In this document: positions 1 to 15,000 of the stretch, piece by piece
Position numbering within the stretch: position 1 is the first letter of the stretch
How the letters are laid out: each line of letters starts with the position of its first letter
From: Gordionus sp. m RMFG-2023
Taxonomy: Eukaryota > Nematomorpha > Gordioida > Chordodea > Parachordodidae
Direction: 5' to 3'
NCBI RefSeq assembly: GCF_954871325.1
Contig: NC_088776.1
Coordinates: forward strand, 56,399,301 to 56,463,300
DNA: 64,000 bases
The notes under the pieces: model-generated
The model's input: only the letters and a program-made list of their open reading frames with translations
The model's database searches: none
Told to the model about the DNA's origin: nothing
Program-made: the position numbers and the translations under genes

Positions 1-2832
1 TGATAAACTATCCCTAATACTTATATTAAACAGAAATTTATAAACTATAGCATAAAAATGGTGGCGGGTTTAACAAAATTCAAATGTTATCTACGAAACA
101 ACTGATTAAAATATAACCTTTTTTCATAAGTTAATTAGGGTTAATACTTTTTATTTTCAAATTAATAAAAATAAAATTTTCTAAAATGAACGAACGTAAA
201 AAACAGACGCGTTCATCAAAAAAGAACATTCGACGCGTCGTTTACACCATTAATTTTCTCCATATAGTTTTGGAAAAATATTGAAAAAAAAAACAATTTT
301 CTATGAAAATTATACACCTCCACTGTTTTCATAAATGCAAATCATTACTCGAATTTTCTTGTTTAAATGATAATGTGCATCTTTTAATTTATTTTAACTA
401 TATCCATTATAATTAGTTAGAAAAAGCAACATAATTTTGCTTTATTATAAAATTCACTTATTCTATGGATGTATTAGATAAAATAATATTATTTTTACTT
501 CCAAAGTTTGCAAAGACACTTGGGATAGTCTAGGCAGCATCTAAATCACAAAAAATAAGGCAACCTGCCTGAGATTAATCCCCCCCTACCCAGGCCCCTC
601 ATTCCTACAATATTTTTAACTTCTTACCTACCCTCGCCTCCTTAATAGATGGAGGCAGGTTACTTTACCCCCCCCCCCCTCCTGCCCCCTTCCCATAAAT
701 TCTGATTGGAGGGACATATAGTGAGAAGGGATTATTCTTGCGGGGATTTGAATGGGCCAGGGAGTGAAGGAATTAATTGGGGATTTAGCTTCTGCATGTG
801 AATCCTGAAGGGGGAGAAGATTCTAAATTTGATGATGGTTGTAATTCACCGTTTAAGATGATGGTGACTGACAAATCGGGTAGTGCAAAACTAGTGGTTT
901 ATTTGTTGATGAGATGTGATAAGAGTATAATGAAAAATGTGAAAATAATACAGGGCAAGTGTACTGGACAGCACCATATGATGTTGATCTTATTTTAAAA
1001 GGTGTGAGCATGACTAATTAAAAGTTTGTGCCAAAGCTGAAGGTTTTGAAATTAACGGAATGCTAGACATAAAATTAAATAAACATTGGCGACCAAATGG
1101 TCTAAGGTTGTGCTACCAAAAAAGCAACTGGTGAATGGAAAAAAGGATTATACATATTAAAGAGACATCGTAACTAAGGTGTGAACGAGGAACAGGTGTT
1201 ACAAAAAATGATGTGATAAAGATACAAGGAAAACAAACTTAATAAAGAACAAAAGACCTGGAGTACATCGACGAATAAATGTATTCCGAACTGTAAAGGA
1301 TATGATGAAAAAGATACAGGGTGTGGTGGATGTAAGGTATCCACATATGGAAGGGAAAATGGTAACGGAAGATGAAAAAAATGGGTTTAACATGGTCATG
1401 ACTATCCCTTTCACACATAAAAAGATATAGCAAATGCTTTGCCCATTTTTATCAATATATACATAATGGTAGACTAATGTCCCAACGATTATTTTTTTCT
1501 AAAAGCACAGTAATTTTTAAAACGCACTTTGGCTTTATTACAAAAATTAATTTATATTTTAATACTATAATAAAAAAGAAAATTATTTACCCTTTCTTAA
1601 GCCATCTAGGCCAGTTGTTAATTTATATTTTTTAAAGGACCAATCCTAAAAACCTGATCCTAGGCTTTTAAGTACAACTACGACGTTCAAACAAGACAAT
1701 TTATTTTTTTGTAAATTTCGTGAAAAAAAATATTTAATTTATAGAAAAAATAAAATTCTTTTTAATTAAAATAATAGTATAAAAATAAATCGAAATTCAT
1801 TTTTTGTTCAAATGTTAAATATAAAAAAGTTTTGTATATAAATTGGCGACAGATAATCGAATACTAAATTTTGATATAAAATATGGCGCGTTTTATTAAA
1901 TATGGCGGGACTTTTTTTAAAATAAAACAATAACCGAATGTTGAAAAAGCTTTTGCAAAAAATAATTAATTGTTATAAAATAAGAACGAAAAATTTTTTA
2001 TAATACATTTTTCGTGTTAAAATATTAATTAATTATCAATACAATATAGTGTAGTAGTACACTTTTAAAGAAAAAATTATTTTCAAAAAAAAATATGCCA
2101 AATAAACGCTTAATATAAAAAGTGGAGAATATTTTTTTAAACTATATAAATATTACTAAAAATTTTTATTTTTTCCTAGGGGATTTATTTGATTCCAAAA
2201 CCCTAACATAAAAATGGTTTTATTTAGCTATTCATGAATACAATCTTTATTTTTGACAAAAACATTCGAAATCAGTGCTCTTTAAAGGCATAAATAAATA
2301 AACTCAAATTTAACGTAATACTTTCTTTATACATAATAAATGATGTTCTAGTAAAATTTTTGGTTCCCGATAAAAAATCTTGAGATAAAAAAACTAAATA
2401 AAAGCTTGATGTTTTGATATTTATGATATTATAAACGACTTATAAACCGTTTTTTGCACTTTTGAAAGATAAAATATAGTCAAGAGGAAAAAAAGGAAAA
2501 CTTTTTATCAAACTAAACATAACCTATAATAAATTATAAATGATATCATTTATATTTTTTATCTTCATTTAAAAGAGAAGAAAAAAAAGGATGTTTGAAT
2601 TTAGCAACTTAATTTATAAATATATTTTAATATGATAGTATACAATATATTGGGTATAAACACAATTCCCCTCCCCCCAATTTGCAGGTCAATTTGATTT
2701 TGCGATTTAGACGATATTTATAAGTAAAAGCGATATAGCTCGCCGCAGCATAAACGATATTTCGCCACAACCGCCTTTTACTTGTAAACACCTTGCTGTG
2801 ATCGTTTTTTCATTTTTTGAATCTCCGCGATT
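1..2832. other. AT-rich DNA downstream of ELOVL, no gene recognised
   Basis: The 3' end of ELOVL lies at the right edge. The region 560-1440 is less AT-rich, with short open frames on both strands that match nothing recognised; it may be an old retroelement. A poly-C run is at about 669-679. Confidence 0.5.
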
Positions 2833-3075
2833 TCAATCACGTTTAATGTAACGCGATTTGCCGTTGGTATTCATACTATCACCAATAGTCTTGGTGGGAT
2901 TCGGTGAGGATATCTTCGAGGGGGTCCTGTAATAGGCCCGGTAATAGAAATTGGCGAACAGCCCAATCAGGGAAGAGCAATAAACGATGGCTAAGTAATT
3001 ATACTGGTAAGGGTAACTCTTGCAGTCCACGTACCTGTTCACTAAACTGTGGATTAGGATGGCTCCTAATTGGAC
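2833..3075 (-). CDS. ELOVL4-like: ELOVL coding exon 7 (stop codon)
   Basis: It encodes residues 212-291 and the TGA stop. It begins [12 protein letters not shown], completing TxxQxxQ, and includes the last membrane spans ([20 protein letters not shown]). A hydrophilic tail of about 30 residues ends SRYIKRD. The acceptor is AAACAG|GTC, phase 0. No clear AATAAA was found close downstream. Confidence 0.92.
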   Translation of the reverse strand, partial: VQLGAILIHSLVNRYVDCKSYPYQYNYLAIVYCSSLIGLFANFYYRAYYRTPSKISSPNPTKTIGDSMNTNGKSRYIKRD

Positions 3076-6000
3076 CTGTTTATTTTGGGTAATAAATTGC
3101 GATAATATAAGAAGATCGTAATATTTTTAATAAATTGTTTTTTTTTGAGGGGGGGGGCTTCCATTCTACCTCGTATATTCAATATTCATAGATTCCCCTA
3201 AATGTCTTAATAATAAATCGTATTCTATATTTATCGGTAAATTCTGATTACTATGTAAAAATTCAATTATAAAATATATAGGATTGTGTGGATTTAGACA
3301 TGAAACTCATCTCACCTTTTTAAATGTTTAAGAAAAAATCTTATTAAATAGAACAATTTGGAATATATAGATCATATAATTCCTATTTTCGGATCAAATA
3401 ACAGTATTAGTTAGTGTGATATTTAAGATGATTTATCGGTTTTATATGGCTAAGCCAGATAGACTTAATATCATTAGTATGGTATATAAAGTTTTCTGTA
3501 AAAAAAAAGTTGGAGGTCGCAAAAACTTATAAACAGCTTCCTACTTTCCTAGAAAGTTGTGTGCCTGATTTGTATTTTTTATGATGGTCAATCACGTTGA
3601 TAGAAAATATTAATTAATATATTTTTATCAGTCTTGTTAAGGAGCGTCGCTACAGGACTCAAAAAAAGCTGGAGCGCCCCTCCTTTTTAAAAATGAGGAG
3701 CGGGAGCGGGAGTAGCTCCTTTTAGGGCTGGAGCGGAGGAGCGGCGCTCCTCCGCTCTTTTAAATTTAATATATAAATTATATTATTTTTTAAATATTAA
3801 TAATATTTGTTAATTAAAATTTAATGAAAATAAAATTTTATTTTATTTAAATTTATTCATTATTAAATGTTGAGCCGAGTTTTATATTGATTTTTCATCT
3901 AATCATTTGAAACATTAAACATCAGTTTTTCCTTTTTATATTGAAATTTTTTTGAAAAATCTTGTAAGTCATATTAATATTCATTTTATAGATATATAAA
4001 TTGGGAATGGATAAAAGATCCAAAAAATATGGAACTAAAAGCCAGATTAATTAATTTTTTAAGGAAACAAATACCCGACGGAAAAATAGCTACAACTAGT
4101 TCACGGGAACTTTGTAATGATTTGGAAGATTTCTTTGGATTCCATTAAATCGATTACCATGAAAATAATATATTGGATAGATATTTTTTAAATAATGATA
4201 GCAAAATTACTATTTTTGAACATTTCCATGAATTAAAAAATATTTATATTAAATACAATACCCCGCTTCCCTCTAGTGCTCCTGTGGAGCGCCTATTTAG
4301 TATCGCAAAACAGGTCTTAGAGGAGAAGCGTGGGTGTTTGTTAGATTCTAATTTAGAAAATTTATTACTTTTAAAAGCTAATAAAAGATTATAAATATTT
4401 TGATATATCATATAATATAAATAAAACGTTTTGATGAAAAAAATATGATTTTGTTTCGTGTACCTTCTAAAAAAATGAAAATCAAAGGAGCGGTTATGGA
4501 GCGCCACTCCATTAGTTGGAGCGGGAGCGCTCCTTTTAATATGTAGTAGCGGGAGCGGGAGTTCGCTCCTTTTGAGAAGGTAGGAGCAGGAGCGGGAGTC
4601 GCTACTTTTAAAAAGGAGCGTTAACAAGACTGATTTTTATTTTTAATGGGAAATTTTATATATTTAAAATAATATACATTTCATCGTTAAATATAAATAA
4701 ATAATTTGTTTGAACTCGGAAAAAAAATTAAGATAAGATAGTATATTAATGGATTTCGTAATATTAATATTTACAATTAACGGGTGTCAAAGAGTTGGCT
4801 GGTATCATGATAATTAAAATAAAATTCCATTAGACAGGGTATAACCATTGGAAAAAAGAGTGAAATATAAACAAGAAAATATGCAAAAAGGTATGGGATC
4901 AAAATCGGAAGAGACATTCAATGAATTATAGGAAAGATTATATCCACTATTGGAATGAAGAATGTTCGAAGGATCATTTTATGTTAAGCCCATACCGTTA
5001 TTTGACAGCAAATAGGAAGTAGAAACCTGATCCATTTCTTTTATAAGCCTTTAAAAGGTCGGAACAGAATGACTTTACTTAATTCAAAAAAATTGCCAAT
5101 ATCTCAACCTCGGTATCGTTAAACATTCCTAAATCCACACCATCTATAATTGCAGAATTGATTCTTTACTTATCTGATAAAATACTCAAATTTCCGGGGT
5201 AAATGATATGAACACGATTGATCACTAGAGGTTTTTTCAAAATTAAAACATAATATCTTTTTCGCATAACGTTTCTGATTGATGGTTGACATAATATCGC
5301 GGGAGAATATCATTATCCCGAGAAATTTATTAGTTGAGTCTTGCAATTATAAGAAGGTTAAAAAAAATTCTTCTTAGAGAATATTAAGTGCCTATTCATT
5401 TTTATTAATATTATTCTCTATTGGATTGCTTAAAAAATGTCCCAAAATAAATTTAAAAGAAATTAATAAATACGAAGTTTCAAATTAAAATAACTGGAGT
5501 AATATACCTCGAAAAATATGAATCAAATTGATATTTGCATTATTCGCGGCTAACTCAATATTTTACCCAGAAAAATATTAGGTAAGCATGGATATCGATT
5601 AGTAAAATCTCGAGGCTAAGACAATAACTTTTCTGGATAAAATATTGGGTTAGCGGGCCGTTTAACAACACTAATTCGTATAGGTACGAATCCTATAATT
5701 CTACATTCATATTCAAATCAAAATAATAAAAACATTATTCGATTTGATTCGTTTGAATATTCGATTCAACAAATTAAATTCATTTAAAATGTTTTCAAAA
5801 ATGGATTAATAAAATTTAAGAAAGTGACTTATATATGTGATAAAAAGCTTAAAAAATGAAAAGTTCCACGTCAATATATCCAATCTATAAAAAAACTAAT
5901 TTATAAGAGAACGCCATCTAATTTTTTAAAAAAATCAACTAAACACACCCAATTTTAAAAATCGTATTTTTTTTTTCGAAATAAAAATCAATTGACATTT

Positions 6001-9000
6001 TTGACCAGATATTAATATCAGAAAATAGGAAAATTTTTTTCAAGATTAAAATGGTCGGCTTATTTTTATATAATACGAATCGGATCGATGTATGAAAATC
6101 GGTGAATCTTATAATGAATAATTTGAATCTTTTTTTTACAAGTTGAGCTATGGTCAGGTAAGGTTTCCACCAAAGGTATTTGTGCATATGCGGTCCCAAG
6201 GCGGAGAGCGCGTAATATCCGTACATGAATATATGGATAAGTGAATTCAGGATGCCTACAATGAAGCCTAGTTATTTTTGTATCAGTTATAAAATTATGA
6301 TTAAAACGTGATATTATTTGTTAAAAATAAATAGTTACTATTTACATTCGTTAAAGTTCAATAAAATTTAGACAATTTACTAGTCAAAATTATATTTTTA
6401 TACGAAAAAACAAATCCAAAGTTATATTAAATTTAATTTTTTTCTTCTTATTTATATAATTTAACTTTTATTAATTCTTTCTATTTCATTTAAATAACTT
6501 CATATTTTAATAATTTTCATACAAATTCTTTCCCGCAAATTGAGAAAAAGACAAATCAAAAGTTATTATAATCTTAATAATTTATTAAAATTATAATTCC
6601 TCACCAGTCCCAGAAACCGTTTTCCTTAATTTTAAAAAATGGGTTAATCTGATTCCCAGGTTTGTCCCGGGTAAAGAGGGTTTCAGGTTATGGTTGTAAA
6701 AAACCATTCTCTAAAAAAAATCTAGCCTGTTCAGATGCTCAAGAGGAGAGCCGGAAGAATCTAATCTTGTGGCCCGGAAAGACCGATCTATTTTTATTTT
6801 CAAGACGAGAAATCTAAAGTTAGAAAGAACCCTACAATATTCTCAAGGAACATCCTCCTCTGGGAATCGACTATAACTTAAAATTAAAGTGAAATCATAT
6901 CGTCGACTGAGTATTATTAGTGTTTCTATACCCATTTTTTTTTCTTCAAAATTTATCGGGAGAGCATTTAAAAAAAATAAATAAATGTTTCTTGTATTTA
7001 AGACAGGAAAATCAGACCAAAATAATGCAAATTAGGGATGAATGGATATTTTTTATCCGATCGGACCGATATTTCATCCATTTTAAAATATCGGTTATCG
7101 GCCAATATTATAAAATTTTAGGATCCGATCCGATATAAAATGGCGTCTTTAACAAAAATAAAATGTTATAAAATTTAAAAAAAAGTTATATCTAAAATCA
7201 TTTATTTTTATCAATAAAATCGAAATCCATTTTTTATGTATATCTTTTTAATAATAATAATTAATAAACATTCTGCCATATTGTTATTTATTTACGCATT
7301 CTGTTTATAAAAGTGTGCGATAATCTCTTCAGAATCAGTTTTTAGTGAAGCTGGTGATATTGACAGTTACCATCTTCGCACTGCATTCTGATAAATTGGA
7401 AATTTTGGTATTTCTAAAAAGAAATCTTCGATATATTAATGTTAATTTATTTCAAATTTCATATATTTGTTTACTTATAATGTATATAGATTAATATATT
7501 ACTTATATAAAAGTGATTTAACAATAAAAATATTTTATACACGTATAGAATTGCAATTGAATATAAACTATATCTGATCATTATAATATTTTTAAATGAC
7601 ATAAGTTATGGTATAGTTAAATTATAGAAGTATAAAGTATATTAAAAATTAAAACCATTGGTATCTTTATTGAATACAAAATTAGATATTCGGATCGGTA
7701 ATCGGCCGATATCAATTTAACATTAGAAATATAAAATCGGCCTCCAAAAAGTGGTATCGACACACCCCAATGAATAATAAATTATATTTTAACATTTTTT
7801 TATTGGTCATCTGGAATAAAATACATTACTTATTCAAGGAATGGATTTATCTAAAAAATGGATATATAACACATAAGGGGGATTGTCGATTTGGAATAAA
7901 CACTGTGGAACGTAGCTTTACCGCTCCTGAAACGCTCATTTAAAAAAGTATTTTTTGATTGATATTGCTCAGTAATATTGCATACTGCAAAAAAGACACT
8001 GATAAGTTGAAAAAAAGGATATTATGCGACATATATAATTGTTTTCTAAAAAAATGTATATAAAAATAGATTAGCTTTACAATTGCCTCCGGCGTAATAT
8101 TTGACGCACAACCACATTAGGATGGGCATGGTACTGTGATGGTACACGTGAAGGAATGATACTTGCCCGAACTTTTTGCGTAGGATAAAGAACATCTGGA
8201 GTTTCAAATATGGGATAAAATATTATGAATTGAGACTGTAACTTTAAATTTAAAAAAAAAATGGAAGGAACGGAGAAAAAAAAATAGATGAGAATATTTG
8301 AGATTCGCTTCCTTAATTTGACCCTTAAATTTATGTTTTTTATTTTATTTTATGCCCAAAAAACGTCTGTAAACTTTAGAAGAATTTTTTTTTTTTAAAA
8401 TATATATTCCTTTACTTTTAATTTTTCGTTATATTATAAAAAATATATTATTTAAAATTATGATCACTTAATTATAACAATATATTTTTTTCCTTGGTAA
8501 TCGGCAAAAAAATGTCACCCGAAACAAAAATACCTCAATTTTAATTTAAAAAAAATAATATTTAAAATGCTAATGATAAACTATTAAAGTTAATTGTGAT
8601 CCCAAAAAGGAACCATCTAAATTTTGGCAAAAATTTTTTTTAGGGGGCCTTATAAAGTGCTCAATTTTGTGGCCAAGGGTTTTTAAAAAATATAAAGGTA
8701 ATTGATGAGATATGGTCATTGTTGAATGATCAAGATTCTTAATTTATTTTTATTTCGGTTAAATAAGATTAGAGTTGATATTTGATAAACTCGTATATAA
8801 AAGATTTTATTGAATCCCAGGGAACTGTAGCTAGGTCATCTTGTCTTAGGCCGTCCTCAGGTTGGGTGGTTCTAAGCGATTTGCTATTAAAGCTCCATTT
8901 ATTAAAATGGAAAACAACTAAGTGACGTTGCCGACTTCCCACTGTAAAGACAGTTGAAATCATGCCATCTGTAGGTCTACTTACATTTGACATAAGCATG

Positions 9001-12000
9001 AGTTGAACAATACCACAACCTAACCTTAAACCAATGACGACTCTTAATTGTGACCTGATAAGAAATTACTAAAGTTACTACTAGGTAGTTGCTGTTTGAA
9101 AGTAACTGAAAGGTGTCAATAGATTTTTGTGTTATTATATGAGAAAATGGGGGACATTAGCTTTCCAGATGTTAATACTTCATCCAATAGTGGATCAGAA
9201 GGGAATATGAACCCTAATATCATTGAATTGTTAAAAGAAAAGAAGTAGAAACCACCGGTTTTTGAAGGCTAATGTATGATAAAAATTTTATCGAGGAAAG
9301 TTTTGAATCTGTTTATCCAATTTTCTTATGAAGAAATTCAAAAAATTTGCATCTATATGATGTACGGGTAAATAAGACAACCCGTTTTCCATGCCTTGAA
9401 TTATTGAGGAATTCTTCGCATGACATCTTATCATCTAAAAGAGAGTTGAGTAGATTAATTTATTGGTTGATATTATTTAGAAAATTGATAGATATTATAT
9501 TTGTCAGAAATATCCAAATTCAACTTTTTCTTGGCCCAAAATTGTGATTAACCTTTCAGCCCGCCATATATTCTATTTTTTTAAATATAAATAAATTGAG
9601 GTATATTTTGTCCGGCAAATCCTATTTCTTGCGTTTTTTTAAAAAAATCAACTTTTACCCCCCCCCCCCCCCCACATAAGTAATAATTTGTCAATAAAAT
9701 TCTTTAAAAAATAAATAAATTATATAATTTTTTTATTTGTACCGTGTCCAATAATTCCACAATTTTGGAGAAGTAATACCACCAAAAACACTCGGCAATC
9801 TGGTATACACAAATATAAAATGAATGAAATGAAATATACATTCGTTTGAATCAAGTCGAATAACCTAACAATGACAACCTTTTCTAATTAAAATATTTGA
9901 AAAATTATCTTAAAATAGGACATGTAATTAGGGTAACTAATCAAGATCTGCGTGGGAGGCAAAGAGGAAGAGGTAAAAAAGTTTTGTTCTTAAAAATAAA
10001 AATTTTTCGAAAAAAAAAATTCAGGAAAAAATGGTTTTGTCAAGTAAACTACTATGGCTACAACAAAATTCCTAGGTACAAATTTTATTGTATCTAGGTT
10101 GGCGATCATAAATAATTATTTTTTTTCATCCAAATTAAATCAACTTAATATGAGCATGAGCAAAGTAAACCTCAAATGTGTTTTAAAATCATATTCCAGA
10201 AAATATGGATTAATGGTAAGTCACTGATACTCGGAGAAACTTTTATTATAATATTTTAAGATTGTCTAGATATTGGTGGAATGGAAATTAACTTGAAAAA
10301 AATATTATATTTTAAGATTTGAAATAAATAAAAAAAATAATATTAAAAATTTCCCCGAGTTTCAGTTGAGTTACCGAATTAATTTATTAATATAAGCAAT
10401 AAAAACATTTAAAAGAAACATAAATTAAGATTCCGCCAAGGGATATAAAAACAAAAAAAAAACTCGTAAAAATTCTTTATTTTATATCATGTTTTCTTCT
10501 TTTTTTTTTGAAAGAAAGAAATAATTTTTTTAAATTTATTTCTAAATTTAAGACCATAAGTATTGTTTAAATAATTACTTTCCTCAAGAATAAAATAATT
10601 ATTTTGCAAAACAAAACTAATATATTTTATGTATAAAAAAAAATTGTCACTCTGAGAGAAAGCCAATTATTGCTCAAGTCCATATGTTGGCAAATCCAGC
10701 TGTACCTTTGCAAGATGGCGACGGCGGTAAACTAAATTTAAGGAGAGAAAAAAGAATATGTTATTAGCAATTATAACATATCAACATTTGTCAATCATAA
10801 AATCTTGCTGAAGAGATCAATAGTCTAATTTTATTGCATCGAAAACATCAAAATCGACAAAGAAATCTTAAATCACATCCTGCTTTTCCATAATCATAAA
10901 ATGATTGACATCATATTGATGTTTGACTTTATTAATATATATTGTTATAAGATATTATATAAAATTATATATATAATATAAAAATAAGAAATTACAACAG
11001 TTTTTATATAATAAAAAAATTTAAGGAAGCCTCATGCAATTGGAACTATTGTCTATTTTTGGAATCGGAATTTTTAAATTAAAGTATTCTAAGATCTGTG
11101 ATTGTTTTTTCCTCACCATTCCATTATCTTAAACATTCGTCCAAAAAAAGTTGGTCATAAAACTTAAAATAGTTCCAGTTCAAACCCGGTTTCGGATCGG
11201 ATTTTTGAAATGTTATTGCCGATACAGTGAAACTTATTATTTTATAACTTTCTTTCCTATTTTCCTAGCCATATGGTCCCAACGCTGCTAGCAATTTGTG
11301 GATAAGTTATTGCGAGGCAAGTCAGGTAGAGTACTTATTACTTTTGATGACCTCCTGTTTACTCGGGTTCTATATTGGTAAGATTAAGGAGATGGGGATA
11401 GGGGAGGAAGGGTATTGGGTGAGGAAAAATCGCGTATTAAGATTTTATATTAAAAAATCGAGATGTTTATTAAAATAAGATCAAATTAAAAACACCATAA
11501 AAATTTTAATATAATTCAATTTACAATTTTATAATCGAGTTCCCAAGGGAACCAAAATTAGGTAAAAATTTCTATTTGAATTTTTTTGGAGCATATATAA
11601 AAATTCTCTAACTCCTTTTGTAAAAAGCCGTATTTTTTAAAAATTTATAAGTTAATGAATAAAAATGTCCATTTGTTGCCAATACCCATGATTGGTACCA
11701 TCAGGCCAAGTCAGTGACCTCTACAATGGGAGGAAGGGGGGTATGAAGCAATTACTTCTTAAAATTTGAATCCCATCCATAACCAAAATATTTCATGACA
11801 TAAGATTATTTTTCCAATTTAAAAAATATGCCCAAAAATAATTAACCAAAAAAAATACAAATGCTTAATTAATAATTGCACCCGACATAATACAGGCAAT
11901 ATTAGGAAAAGGCATGGTGGGCTAAATTTTAACTAATTTAAAAAAAGCTTTGAAATAGTACCTTTTAAAGACATGATTAAACTAATCGCATATTTGAAAC

Positions 12001-15000
12001 CTATCCTCACATTGTATACTCAAAAAAATGAAGAAAAAAAAATGGATTAAAATTAAACATAAACATTCTAATTGCATTGGGTATGATTTCCAGATGTCGT
12101 CCAGTTCATACTTTCCGAATGGAAGAAGTTGGATATTCAAGTCTATTGTTTTATTTTCACTACCAATATTGGGAAGGGTTCTTATTCCATATAAATTTAC
12201 TTTTATCCCAAAATCAAATCAACGCGAATAAATTAAATAATCGTTTATTATAAATCGAAACAATAAATTGAATAGAGATGGTCAACATTTTAATTTATTA
12301 TATTGAGATAAATCAACTTTATTTTTATATAGATTGATTGATACTTTATTTGATACGCCTAAAGTATCACTTTGTATTAATCGAGATTGTTTTTAAATAT
12401 AGATAAACTATTATGAAAAAATATAACAATTTTTCCTTCGATTTATAATAAAAGATTATTTGGTTTATTTTGATTTGATCTTGGGATTAAAAGTAAATTT
12501 ATATGGAATAAGAAGACTTCCCAATAAATATTTTATGGCCAGTTGAAACATATCATGTTTGGACTGGGATAGAAAATCAACTTTCACACATCTAGTTTAA
12601 AAAACTATTATAGATACAGCTTTGATTCAAATTATATATTAACGATTGGACTACACATTCTAAATCGCTAAAAAATGGGAATAACGCTTATATTTCCTAG
12701 AAATTTTTAAAAGTAATATCGAAAATAATATTAATAGATTTTAGGAAGAACACTTGTATTTAAATTGAGTTTTTAAAAAATCGTTAAAAATGGAGGAAAT
12801 ATTATCATTGTTCCCATAATTAGGAACAACAATTGGGAATATTGATGCCTATTTGCCTCAGTTTTAGCCATTTTTTTTAAAAAAAAATCAATTTAAATAT
12901 ACAAATGTTTACTTCCATAGCATCTGCAAGCCTCAAAATTTCGTTAATAGATGTCCAAACCTTTCTGCCATCCATGAGCAAAATTTTCAGGTTCGCGTAA
13001 TACTATTGGCTAAAATATTCGGTTAGCTGTTTTTAAAAATTAGTCGATATGTTCTGTAGCAAAATTATCTTCAATATCAATCTCTATCGTCGACATTTTA
13101 AATTATTTTGAAAACTAGGTTTATAATGCAGATTTTTTAAAAATAAATTTCAAAATTACATTAAATTAAAAAGATTTTGATTTTAGAATTAATTATAAAT
13201 ATATTTTAATAATTTTTATGTGTATTTATTATATAAAATTAGTAGTGGACTACCGCTAAAAATAGTGCATTAAAGCTATCGCTACTGAAAAAGTAGCGCG
13301 CCACTTTAACACTACCAGCTTCTTACTGGTTGTTTGCGATTTACCGGGATTCGAACATTGATCCTTCCGTTGTAAGAGCAGGTCATAATCGCTCGAACAC
13401 ATCTTATAATTACAATATTTACGATTTAATGTATAACTATATGGCTAATTACTGAGCACGTAGCATGTAGCAATAGCCTAAAATGGTTAGGATGGGAACA
13501 TATAAAATTTGTTCCGCTAATGCTCTAACTATCTATATTTTCTAAAACGGATTTTTAAGTCATGAAAAAGTTAGAAACGCCATTGTTTTCTTTTTATCCA
13601 TTCCTTAATTTTATTTCTTCCTTTATATTTTTAATATTTTTCCCATATTTTGATGCTGTTATACTAAATTAAGCGGAATCTGACCTAAAAATTTTAGGGC
13701 ACGTAAGCCAGTCCCAAAAAGTCCGAGCCCGCCCCTACTTTTGAAAAACGGACCGAGTCTCGATTACCCGAAACATTCAAACCTAAAAAAAATATAATTT
13801 TTTTAAGTTACCTCGTAAAACATGTAAACGGACCAAATGACAAGCGTGAAATTGTAAATAATGATGGCCTTCCTTAGGTCTCCCGCGGGCTTCCGGTTGG
13901 CCATAAAACGCGGCCCGTATTTGACAACGAGTAGGTACAGAGCAACGACTAGCAAAGTAGGAAGGGGGGAGTGCACGAGAAACCAAGATTGGGTTCGGGG
14001 GTCTTAGGTTAAAAAATATATCAAGTTATTACTGATAAATGTGATAATAAAGGAAAGGGAGAAATACAAATTAAATATCTTTATCTGGTTGACAATACAG
14101 CTCTTATCGATGACATAATGATAACCACAGTAATGTACATAGACTGATTCACCCATTAAAATACGGTGTGAAGTGTCGTGTCGACGAATAAAAGTGATGA
14201 GACGACATTAGGGTTTCCGTTATGTGAATTTTTATAAATAAATGAAACCCTGATTTTCTTTTTTTTAAAAAAAAAAAAATTTAAATTTTTTAAATATTTA
14301 CACTGGAAAGCAAAATGGCATATTACCAGATGATTTATACTGACAAACATTCAAATGAATAGTTTAGGTAAAATTATAATCATACGCTGTTGAGTTGAAT
14401 GGGTGCATTTTTAATTGATTGCAAAAAATAGCCAAACTGAGCTTTTTTGCCCAAACAATATAATAATTAACAAACCGACTACGAATTCATTTAAATGCGT
14501 GTAAGGAATAAGACCGTTGGTTTCATAATATGTAAAAAATTAATACTTTAAATTTTATAAAAAACACATTAAAATCTGTTATACAGGAAACCAAAATGGC
14601 GTAATTATCTGATTAGTCACGTGTTCACTGGCGTTTCAAATGGATCTTCAGTCTAAGAAAATTTTATATGTCGTTGCCTCAGCCTCAATTCTATTTTTGA
14701 GGAAAAAAAATAGAAAAATACTTGGAGAAAGCGAGTAAAGCGGTGAAAAAAAATTTTTATCAATGCATGGGCTGATTTTTTTAGGAACGCGCCCATAAAT
14801 CGAACCGAGTTACCCTTGCATTTACAGTTAGCGAGAATTCGCGGCAAAGTATACATATATACACACAGGGTTGCCAGGTCAAAATTTTCAAATTGTGGGA
14901 GAAATTCGGTATTTTGTGGGAGTAATATAAAAATTGTGGGAGAAATATGAAAATTGCTAAAAAATAATTATTTGCAGGCCTTCGGCCCGCAAAGACCCGG

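Noticed and set aside
4244-4627. Minus-strand open frame of 127 codons
   Set aside because: It overlaps the hAT transposase remnant and the GGAGCG zone of the same element in antisense. No family features.
8081-8090. A GC-AG intron at the end of ELOVL exon 5 (GGAG|GCAATT)
   Set aside because: A GT donor four bases downstream keeps the phase and gives the normal spacing between the GG and NS residues, so an unusual intron is not needed.
8769-8999. Minus-strand frame of 76 codons between ELOVL exons 4 and 5
   Set aside because: It has no elongase motif, does not fit the splice phases and matches no family I recognise.
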